Position numbers and translations under genes: made by a program. From an uncultured Collinsella sp. (GTDB lineage Bacteria; Actinomycetota; Coriobacteriia; Coriobacteriales; Coriobacteriaceae), in NCBI GenBank assembly GCA_902492855.1, contig CABUMU010000076.1, positions 1 to 9,289 of the forward strand: 9,289 nucleotides of DNA. The letters run 5' to 3'. The notes below the pieces were generated by a model. The model was not told the origin of the DNA and searched no databases. It saw only the letters and a program-made list of their open reading frames with translations. Numbering within the stretch: position 1 is the first letter of the stretch; every line of letters begins with the position of its first letter. Of the stretch, positions 1 to 5,537 are shown in pieces.

Positions 1-789
1 CTGTTTTTGATTCCCAACGGCCTTGCTGCCGGTGGCGTTACGGGCCTTGCCACCATTATCCAGGCGGTCGGCGCGGCGCGCGGCCTATCGCTTCCCGTTG
101 GTATTCAGACGATCGTGATGAACGCCTTGCTGCTGCTGGTCGTTATGCGCGAGGGCGGCATGTTCTACGTGGTGCAGACCGCGACGGGCTTTGTGCTGCT
201 GGGCTTCTTTACCGATCTGTTCGCCCCGTTTGTAGCACCTCTGGCGGATGCGGACCTGATGCTCCCTGCCATGTGGGGCGGCATTATTACGGGCATCGGT
301 TACGGCATGGTGTTGCGCGCCGGCGCCAACACCGGCGGCTCGGACACGATTGGCCAAATCATCTCGCGTAACACCTCGCTGCCGGTGGGCTCGACCGTCA
401 TGGCGATCGATGTTGCCGTATGCGCGCTATCGGCTCCGGTCTTTTCAATCGAAAACGCACTGTATGCAGGCCTTTCGATGGTCATTAGCGGCTACGTGAT
501 CGATGCCGTGGTCGATGGTGGCAACAAACGCCGTATGGTACTCATCATCTCGGACAAGTTCCCTGATATCGCTGCCGATATCATGTATGGCCTGGGTCGT
601 GGTTGTACCAAGTTTAAGGCGACTGGCATGTATTCGGGTGCCGAGAAGCCGGTGATTATGGTCATCGTGAGCCGTCGAGAGCTCAATACCCTCAAGACGA
701 TCGTGCGCGAGCGCGATCCTCACGCCATTGTGACGGTTGCTGACGTTACGGAAGCCTTCGGCGAGGGATTCAAGGACATTAGCGCGTAG
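1..789 (+). CDS. YitT family membrane protein, 5'-truncated by the window edge
   Basis: The frame is open from base 1 and ends at TAG 787-789, giving 262 visible residues. The first visible residues, LFLIPNGLAAGG, look like the end of the first membrane helix of YitT proteins, so about 20-30 residues and the start codon lie upstream. Several hydrophobic helices follow (about residues 10-25, 35-50, 55-70, 88-105, 130-165). A GANTGGSD motif lies at about 108-115, matching the conserved STGG-type loop of the family. From about residue 170 the chain becomes soluble (RRMVLIISDKFPDI, then EKPVIMVIVSRREL and DPHAIVTVADVTEAFGEGF), which matches the C-terminal DUF2179 domain. YitT proteins are integral membrane proteins of poorly defined function; a transport role is often assumed but I cannot assign a substrate. 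The downstream gene is 207 bp away, so co-transcription with it is uncertain. Confidence 0.9.
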   Translation: MFLIPNGLAAGGVTGLATIIQAVGAARGLSLPVGIQTIVMNALLLLVVMREGGMFYVVQTATGFVLLGFFTDLFAPFVAPLADADLMLPAMWGGIITGIGYGMVLRAGANTGGSDTIGQIISRNTSLPVGSTVMAIDVAVCALSAPVFSIENALYAGLSMVISGYVIDAVVDGGNKRRMVLIISDKFPDIAADIMYGLGRGCTKFKATGMYSGAEKPVIMVIVSRRELNTLKTIVRERDPHAIVTVADVTEAFGEGFKDISA

Positions 790-883
790 GGTCGATCGCG
801 TTCCATCCAAAAGACGTTCACATTGATAAACCGTTTCATCAGCGGTTCTGCCTGCTCAATTGTTCAAATAATGATAAATACTC

Positions 884-911
884 TGGTAAAGCTTCCAGTT
901 TCCAGCATAAT
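884..911 (+). promoter_or_regulatory. possible promoter of the transketolase genes
   Basis: CATAAT at 906-911 resembles a -10 box, with a poor -35 candidate TGGTAA at 884-889 and 16 bp between them. It lies in the locally A+T-rich part of the 207-bp gap before the transketolase genes. The -35 match is weak, so this is only a candidate. I see no clear riboswitch or operator in the gap. Confidence 0.2.
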
Positions 912-996
912 GAATGACGTACGTGCATCGCGGCTGGGTTGGGACGACCTTCTGTGCCGTGCGCATCTTGTCTAAAGAGGATGAAAGGAAGGCACA

Positions 997-1827
997 ATGA
1001 GCGACGAAGAGCTCAAAAAGGTTGCCAACGAGGTAAGGAAGGGCATCGTCACGGGAGTGCACGCTGCCAAGTCCGGCCATCCGGGCGGTTCGCTCGGCGC
1101 TGCCGACATCATGACCTATCTGTACTTTGAGGAAATGAACGTCGACCCGGCCGATCCCCGCAAGGCCGACCGCGATCGCTTTGTGCTCTCCAAGGGCCAC
1201 TGTGCTCCGGGTCTGTACGCCGTGCTCGCCGAGCGCGGGTTCTTCCCCAAGGAGGACCTCGAGACGCTGCGTCATATCGGCAGCCACCTGCAGGGTCATC
1301 CCAACATGAACGACACCCCGGGCGTCGATATGTCCACCGGCTCGCTGGGCCAGGGCATCTCCGCCGCCGTGGGCATGGCGGTTGCCGCCAAGCACTGGGG
1401 TGATACTTACCGCACGTACGCCCTGCTGGGCGATGGCGAGAGCGAGGAGGGCCAGGTCTGGGAGGCCGCCATGTTTGCCGGCAACCAGCAGCTCGATAAC
1501 CTCTGCGTGATCGTCGACCACAACGGCCTGCAGATCGACGGTCCCGTCGAGGAGGTCAACGACCCCATGCCGCTCGCCGACAAGTTCCGTGCCTTTAAGT
1601 TCCACGTGGTGGAGCTCGCCGACGGCAACGACTTCGACCAGATCCGCGCCGCCTTTGCCGAGGCTCGCGCTACCAAGGGCCAGCCGACCGCCATTATCGC
1701 CGAGACCATGAAGGGCAAGGGCGTTTCCTTTATGGAGAACCAGGTGGGTTGGCACGGTAAGGCCCCCAACGATGAACAGTTTGAGCAGGCCATGGCAGAG
1801 CTCACGGCCGCCGGAGAGGAGCTCTAG
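997..1827 (+). CDS. tkt: Transketolase, N-terminal (TPP-binding) subunit
   Basis: This 276-residue protein is the first half of a split transketolase (EC 2.2.1.1), which moves two-carbon ketol units between sugar phosphates in the cytoplasmic non-oxidative pentose phosphate pathway. Visible landmarks are SGHPGG at 26-31, SKGH at 65-68, TGSLGQG at 114-120, the thiamine-diphosphate motif from GDGE (145-148) to DHN (174-176), and KGKGVSF (239-245) followed by WHGK (252-255). It stops where the second domain would begin in one-chain enzymes of about 650 residues. ATG 997 is preceded by AAAGGAAGG (984-992), an excellent ribosome site. The C-terminal subunit gene begins one base after the stop, so the two are surely co-translated and should form one heteromeric enzyme. 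Split transketolases are known in many anaerobes and archaea, so this is not a frameshift. Confidence 0.95.
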   Translation: MSDEELKKVANEVRKGIVTGVHAAKSGHPGGSLGAADIMTYLYFEEMNVDPADPRKADRDRFVLSKGHCAPGLYAVLAERGFFPKEDLETLRHIGSHLQGHPNMNDTPGVDMSTGSLGQGISAAVGMAVAAKHWGDTYRTYALLGDGESEEGQVWEAAMFAGNQQLDNLCVIVDHNGLQIDGPVEEVNDPMPLADKFRAFKFHVVELADGNDFDQIRAAFAEARATKGQPTAIIAETMKGKGVSFMENQVGWHGKAPNDEQFEQAMAELTAAGEEL

Positions 1828-1828
1828 G

Positions 1829-2770
1829 ATGGCAGACGTCAAGAAAATCGCCACGCGCGTAAGCTACGGCGAGGCCCTCGTCGAGCTCGCCAACGAGCAC
1901 GATGACTTTGTGGTCCTCGACGCCGACCTGGCTGCCGCCACGCAGACCGGCAAGTTCAAGGCAGCCTGCCCCGACCGCTTCTTCGATGTGGGCATTGCCG
2001 AGAGCAACCTGATGGGCGTCGCCGCCGGTATCGCGACCACCGGCCGCGTTGCCTTCGCGAGCACCTTTGCCATGTTCGCTGCCGGTCGCGCCTTTGAGCA
2101 GGTCCGCAACTCCATCGGCTACCCGCACCTCAACGTTAAGATTGGTGCCACGCACGCCGGTATCTCGGTGGGCGAGGATGGCGCCACGCACCAGTGCTGC
2201 GAGGATTTCGCCCTCCTGCGCGTCATCCCCGGCATGACTGTGATCGTTCCTGCCGACGACGTCGAGGCCCGCGCCGTGACGCGCGCCGCCTACGAGTGCG
2301 ACGGTCCGGTGTACATGCGCTTCGCTCGTTTGGCCTCGCCGGTTATCAACGACCCCGAGACCTACAACTTCGAGTTGGGTAAGGGCATTGTCATGCGCGA
2401 GGGCGCCGACGTCACCATCATCGCCTGCGGCCTGATGGTCGGCGAGGCTCTCGAGGCCGCCGAGCAGCTCGCTGCCGAGGGCATCGACGCCGAGGTCATC
2501 AACATGCACACCATCAAGCCCATCGATGCCGACCTGATCGTCAAGAGCGCCACCAAGACCGGCCACGTCGTGACCGTCGAGGAGCATTCTGTAATCGGTG
2601 GCCTGGGCAGCGCCGTTGCCGACGTCCTGTGCGAGCAGTGCCCGACGCCCCTCAAGAAGATCGGCGTCAACGACACCTTTGGCGAGTCCGGCCCGGGTGC
2701 CGAGCTCTTGCACAAGTATGGCCTGGACGCCGCCAACATCGTGGCGACCACCAAGGAGTTCTTGGCATAA
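1829..2770 (+). CDS. tkt: Transketolase, C-terminal (PYR plus C-terminal domain) subunit
   Basis: This 313-residue protein is the second half of the split transketolase. The pyrimidine-binding domain occupies about residues 5-170, with DVGIAESNLMG at 53-63, where Glu58 matches the glutamate that activates the cofactor's aminopyrimidine ring. STFAMFAAGRAFEQVRN (78-94) and GEDGATHQ (115-122) are typical of the family. The C-terminal transketolase domain covers about 185-313 (VTIIACGLMVGEALEAAE; VVTVEEHSVIGGLGSAVAD; DTFGESGPGAELL). I chose ATG 1829 because it sits 7 bases after GGAGAGGAG (1813-1821), which lies inside the end of the upstream subunit gene; the frame stays open a further 19 codons upstream, but those codons overlap the first subunit gene. 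The pair ends at the hairpin 2819-2850. The same fold also occurs in DXP synthase and pyruvate dehydrogenase E1 beta, but the partner's motifs favour transketolase. Confidence 0.95.
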   Translation: MADVKKIATRVSYGEALVELANEHDDFVVLDADLAAATQTGKFKAACPDRFFDVGIAESNLMGVAAGIATTGRVAFASTFAMFAAGRAFEQVRNSIGYPHLNVKIGATHAGISVGEDGATHQCCEDFALLRVIPGMTVIVPADDVEARAVTRAAYECDGPVYMRFARLASPVINDPETYNFELGKGIVMREGADVTIIACGLMVGEALEAAEQLAAEGIDAEVINMHTIKPIDADLIVKSATKTGHVVTVEEHSVIGGLGSAVADVLCEQCPTPLKKIGVNDTFGESGPGAELLHKYGLDAANIVATTKEFLA

Positions 2771-2818
2771 GGCAAGGCGGATCTCAAGGACTGCTTCGCC
2801 AGAACTATGGAAACCCGG

Positions 2819-2850
2819 CAGGGGCGCTCTCTTGGAGAGCGCCCCTGTTT
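2819..2850 (+). terminator. Hairpin terminator after the transketolase genes
   Basis: GGGGCGCTCTC (2821-2831) pairs perfectly with GAGAGCGCCCC (2835-2845) across a 3-base loop. C2819 and A2820 extend the stem to 13 bp with T2846 and G2847. Only a short TGTTT follows, so the U-tract is weak, but the stem is very stable and lies about 50 bp after the stop codon. Confidence 0.7.
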
Positions 2851-2851
2851 C

Positions 2852-2918
2852 AGTTGCGGTGAAATAGGGACTGATTAGACCTTTTAACTGGTAAAACAGT
2901 CCCTATTTCACCGCAACT
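2852..2918. repeat. Perfect 22-bp inverted repeat with 23-base loop
   Basis: The arm 2852-2873 (starting AGTTGCGGTGAAA, ending GGGACTG) is the exact reverse complement of 2897-2918. The loop 2874-2896 contains a small nested stem (TTTTA 2882-2886 with TAAAA 2892-2896). It starts only two bases after the terminator and has no U-tract of its own. It could be a miniature transposable or REP-like element, or a back-up bidirectional terminator. I see no clear target-site duplication. Confidence 0.85.
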
Positions 2919-3034
2919 CATGAAGACGCCCCTCAAGCACGGTCCCATCAGGGAAAAGGGCATATATCGACAAAGCGCAATTCAGACCCTTCCAGCGTTG
3001 TATATGCAGCGCCCCAAGATAAACGCGGCGACCC

Positions 3035-3185
3035 CTTAGTTATCGCAGGCCGGGCACAGGGTTACTCTCCAATTCTTTCCGCAGGACGGAGGAGCCCCTG
3101 CCGCGCGAAGCGCGCAGCGGGGGCTCCGACATGTCCGAGGACGATTTGGAGAGTAACCCTGTGCCCGGCCGACGGGATCCCTAAG
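3035..3185. repeat. Long imperfect palindrome with perfect 25-bp arms and a nested GC-rich hairpin
   Basis: The arm 3048-3072 (starting GGCCGGGCACAGGG) is the exact reverse complement of 3146-3170. Outside it, CTTAG (3035-3039) faces CTAAG (3181-3185) with 8 and 10 unmatched bases between. Inside, GGAC (3084-3087) can pair with GTCC (3133-3136), GGAGCCCC (3091-3098) pairs with GGGGCTCC (3120-3127), TGC (3099-3101) with GCA (3114-3116), and GCGC (3103-3106) with GCGC (3110-3113) around a GAA loop. Nearly the whole 151 bp can therefore fold into one rod on either strand. It encodes no protein that I can recognise. The layout suits a MITE or REP-type element. Confidence 0.85.
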
Positions 3186-3199
3186 CACGCCATGCTTCT

Positions 3200-3229
3200 T
3201 ATGTGCAGCAAAGCTAATACTGCTAAAAT
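3200..3229 (+). promoter_or_regulatory. Extended -10 promoter of ftsE-ftsX
   Basis: TGCTAAAAT at 3221-3229 is an extended -10 element (TGn then TAAAAT). The -35 region 17-19 bp upstream is poor, as is common for extended -10 promoters. Transcription would start near 3236, giving an untranslated leader of about 40 bases. The site lies just downstream of the 3035-3185 palindrome, which would therefore not be part of the mRNA from this promoter. Confidence 0.45.
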
Positions 3230-3274
3230 ACAAAGCGCTCATGTAGTTTAAACGCACGACGATAAGGAGCACCA

Positions 3275-4495
3275 GTGGGTAACCACTTCCGTACCTCCGG
3301 TGCGGGCGATGATGCCCCCAAGACGCAGGCAGGCGTCCAGGGCAGTCGTTTCGCCACTCCGGATTCAGAGGGCCAGCCTGTTGCTCAGGCCCCCGCTCAG
3401 CCGGCAGATCAGGCACAGCCGGCATCCGATCCCTTTGCCTACAATCCAACCAGCGATGTCGCGCTTTCCGGCACGGCGGGTTTTGAGCCCGTTCAGGCCG
3501 TGACCGCTCGCGTGGAGCAGCCTCAGGCTGGTGCCGCCACGCCGCAGCCTACCATGGCCGGCATTCCCGACCCCTTGGCCCCTGCGACGCCGGCTCCTCA
3601 GCCTGCGCAGTCCGGTCTCTTTGCCGCTATTCCCGACCCCACGCAGCCTGCTGCCCCGGTGGTCGAGAGCGATCAGGCAGCCGAGGTCGCAAGCCTCGAT
3701 AACGCGCTCAACAACCCCGATTTTACGTCGGTGTTTGCGCCCATCGATCCGCAGGCCAGCCGCAAGAAGATGGCCAAGCAGGCCGGTGTCGAGCCCGTCA
3801 TCCTTATGGAGCATGTCACCAAGATCTATCCGGCACAGCCTAACAAGCCTGCACTCGACGACATCAACATCGAGATCTATCCGGGCGAGTTCGTCTTCCT
3901 GGTCGGTCACTCCGGCTCGGGTAAGACCACGCTGCTGTCGACGCTCAACCGCGACGTCAAGCCGACGAGCGGCCGCATCCTGGTTGCCGGTCAGGACCTC
4001 ATGAAGATCAAGAACCGTAAGGTTCCGTTCCTGCGCCGCCAGATTGGCGCCGTGTTCCAGGACTTTAAGCTTCTGCCGCAAAAGACCGCCTACGAAAACG
4101 TGGCGTTTGCCCTGCAGTGCATCGGCAAGCCCAAGGGCGTCATTCGCAGCCAGGTGCCCGAGGTGCTGCGTCTGGTCGGTCTGGCCGATCAGATGGACTC
4201 GCTGCCCGACCAGCTTTCCGGTGGCGAGCAGCAGCGCGTTGCCGTCGCCCGTGCTATGGTCAACCGTCCGCCGCTGCTGATCTGCGACGAGCCCACGGGC
4301 AACCTCGACCCGGCGATCTCGCTGGGCATCATGAAGCTGCTTGAGCGTATTAACCGCACCGGCACCACCGTGATCGTCGCCACGCACGACCGCGAGATGG
4401 TCGATAGCATGCACCGTCGCGTGATCGCCCTCGAGGGCGGCCACGTCATCCGCGACCAGGAGAGGGGAGGTTACGGCAACTATGGCACCAACTAA
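3275..4495 (+). CDS. ftsE: Cell division ATP-binding protein FtsE with a long N-terminal extension
   Basis: FtsE is the cytoplasmic ATPase of the FtsEX complex, which couples ATP hydrolysis at the division site to activation of peptidoglycan hydrolases. The ABC domain starts near residue 174 and shows Walker A GHSGSGKTT (211-219), Q-loop FQDFKLL (261-267), signature LSGGEQQRV (314-322), Walker B LLICDEP (334-340), D-loop GNLD (342-345) and switch histidine 371. Typical FtsE has about 220-230 residues; here there are 406. Residues 1-170 are rich in Pro, Ala, Gln and Asp, look disordered, and contain near-repeats (GIPDPLAPATPAP at about 96-108; AIPDPTQPAAP at about 118-128). The start GTG 3275 is supported by AAGGAG (3264-3269) five bases upstream. 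The only Met near the domain start (residue 166, ATG 3770) lacks a good ribosome site. It overlaps ftsX by 14 bp, so the two are translationally coupled. Confidence 0.93.
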   Translation: MGNHFRTSGAGDDAPKTQAGVQGSRFATPDSEGQPVAQAPAQPADQAQPASDPFAYNPTSDVALSGTAGFEPVQAVTARVEQPQAGAATPQPTMAGIPDPLAPATPAPQPAQSGLFAAIPDPTQPAAPVVESDQAAEVASLDNALNNPDFTSVFAPIDPQASRKKMAKQAGVEPVILMEHVTKIYPAQPNKPALDDINIEIYPGEFVFLVGHSGSGKTTLLSTLNRDVKPTSGRILVAGQDLMKIKNRKVPFLRRQIGAVFQDFKLLPQKTAYENVAFALQCIGKPKGVIRSQVPEVLRLVGLADQMDSLPDQLSGGEQQRVAVARAMVNRPPLLICDEPTGNLDPAISLGIMKLLERINRTGTTVIVATHDREMVDSMHRRVIALEGGHVIRDQERGGYGNYGTN

Positions 4496-5402
4496 CGTGG
4501 GCTACTCCTTCAAAGAAGCAATCAGCCACTTCTTCCGTAACTGGACTACCTCGCTCGGCGCCGTCATCACGATCTTCCTTTCGCTGTTTATCATCGGCCT
4601 GTTCATCATGGGCTCTGCGATGCTGAACTCCGTGATCGGCACCGTCGAGGATCAGGTTGTCATCAACGCGTTCATTAGTGATGACGCCGATCAGGCCGAT
4701 GTTCAGGCTTTTGAGGCCGAGCTTAAGACGTGGAATAACGTCAAGTCCGTGACCTATAAGGACAAGGACGACGCGCTGGCCGAGTATACGAGCAAGATGT
4801 CGGGCAACGCCGACGCCACCATGAGCGCGCTCGATGGCCAGAACCCGCTGCCGGCTTCCTTCGCTATTGAGATGGACGATCCGTCCAAGGTCGAGAGCAC
4901 GGCAAAGAAGCTCAAGAAGGATGCCGATTTCCAGAAGATCGCGGATGACGGCGACGTCAACGCGAGCGTGCTGTACGGCCAGGAGGAAGTGAGCCGCCTG
5001 TTCCAGGTGACCAACTACATCCGCATCGCCGCCGTGGTGCTCGTTGGTCTTCTGACCTTTATCGCATTCATCTTCATCAACAACACGATTCGCCTGTCCA
5101 TCACGGCGCGTCGTCGTGAGATTGCGATTATGCGTCTGGTCGGCGCCAGCAACGGCTTCATTCGTGGCCCGTTTATCACCGAGGGCGTGCTGCAGGCCAC
5201 TTTGGGCTCGCTGCTTTCCATCGGCGTTCTGGAGCTGCTGCGCAATCTGATGATCCCGCGTCTGCAGGAGAGCATCGGCTGGATGTCGTTTGCCCTGCCG
5301 ATGCAGTACTACCTGGTGACCTATGCTGCGCTGATTCTGGTCGGCGTGATTATCGGTCTCTTTGGTTCTGCCATCGCCATGCGCCGCTACCTGCGCGTGT
5401 AG
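4482..5402 (+). CDS. ftsX: Cell division permease-like protein FtsX
   Basis: This 306-residue protein is the membrane partner of FtsE. It has the family topology: a short cytoplasmic N-terminus (SFKEAISHFFRNWTTS), membrane helix 1 at about 24-46, a large external domain at about 55-175, and three more helices at about 182-202, 232-252 and 279-300. The external domain contains NPLPASFAIE (121-130), a conserved FtsX motif. ITARRREIAIMRLVGAS (207-223) is the typical cytoplasmic coupling segment of the FtsX/MacB-type permease domain. ATG 4482 lies inside the end of ftsE. GGGGAGG (4464-4470) is 11 bases upstream, a little far, and coupling through the overlap probably helps. In many bacteria a secreted hydrolase or hydrolase activator gene lies next to ftsX; none is present here, as the gene is followed directly by a terminator. 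Confidence 0.95.
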   Translation: MAPTNVGYSFKEAISHFFRNWTTSLGAVITIFLSLFIIGLFIMGSAMLNSVIGTVEDQVVINAFISDDADQADVQAFEAELKTWNNVKSVTYKDKDDALAEYTSKMSGNADATMSALDGQNPLPASFAIEMDDPSKVESTAKKLKKDADFQKIADDGDVNASVLYGQEEVSRLFQVTNYIRIAAVVLVGLLTFIAFIFINNTIRLSITARRREIAIMRLVGASNGFIRGPFITEGVLQATLGSLLSIGVLELLRNLMIPRLQESIGWMSFALPMQYYLVTYAALILVGVIIGLFGSAIAMRRYLRV

Positions 5403-5426
5403 GCATGCTTGGAATTCATCCCTTCC

Positions 5427-5460
5427 AACGGGTCGTCTCTTATGGGGCGGCCCGTTTTTT
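5427..5460 (+). terminator. Rho-independent terminator after ftsX
   Basis: Bases 5427-5439 pair with 5444-5456 (13 bp including three G-T pairs) around a 4-base loop, TTAT, followed by a T-run through 5460. It begins 24 bp after the ftsX stop and separates ftsEX from rnr. Confidence 0.9.
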
Positions 5461-5488
5461 GATCCCTAGGGGACGGCAGGAAAGCGAA

Positions 5489-5503
5489 TCATTTGGGTAG
5501 ACT
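5489..5503 (+). promoter_or_regulatory. possible -10 region of rnr
   Basis: TAGACT (5498-5503) is a partial -10 match, about 25 bp before the ribosome site of rnr and after the ftsX terminator. I see no good -35 box. It is preceded by TCATTTGGG, a string that also precedes a TACACT upstream of the VanZ-like gene (8516-8532). This is weak evidence. Confidence 0.25.
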
Positions 5504-5537
5504 CTTTGGAGTTCGCAATCGATAGTTAGGAGGCGCC

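Larger units (their letters stand above)
2771..3274. other. 504-bp intergenic region with two palindromic elements
   Basis: No convincing gene lies between the transketolase and ftsE genes. From left to right the stretch holds the terminator hairpin (2819-2850), a perfect 22-bp palindrome with a 23-base loop (2852-2918), about 115 bp with no structure that I can assign (2920-3034), a second long palindrome (3035-3185), and the ftsE promoter and ribosome site (about 3200-3270). The long spacing and palindromes differ from the tight packing of the neighbouring genes and suggest insertions of small repeated elements. Confidence 0.8.

Noticed and set aside
829..847. Short inverted repeat AACCG/CGGTT as a terminator of the YitT gene
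   Set aside because: The stem is only 5 bp with a 9-base loop and no T-run, which is not enough to call.
1825..1831. Transketolase split as a sequencing error or frameshift
   Set aside because: The second half has its own ATG and a well-placed ribosome site, both halves end or start at domain borders, and split transketolases are an established form.
856..1854. Long open frame on the minus strand (about 330 codons) opposite the transketolase genes
   Set aside because: It lies antisense to a clearly conserved enzyme gene. Its composition (rich in His, Leu, Gly, Val) is the usual mirror of G+C-rich codons, and no domain is recognisable.
2850..2980. Short minus-strand open frame running through the 2852-2918 palindrome (ending SLFHRN)
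   Set aside because: It is under 40 codons, has no ribosome site of note, and its C-terminal part is simply a translation of the inverted repeat.
3365..4444. Long open frame on the minus strand (about 360 codons) opposite ftsE
   Set aside because: It is a mirror of the ftsE coding frame, with no motif, and the opposite strand has intact ABC ATPase motifs.
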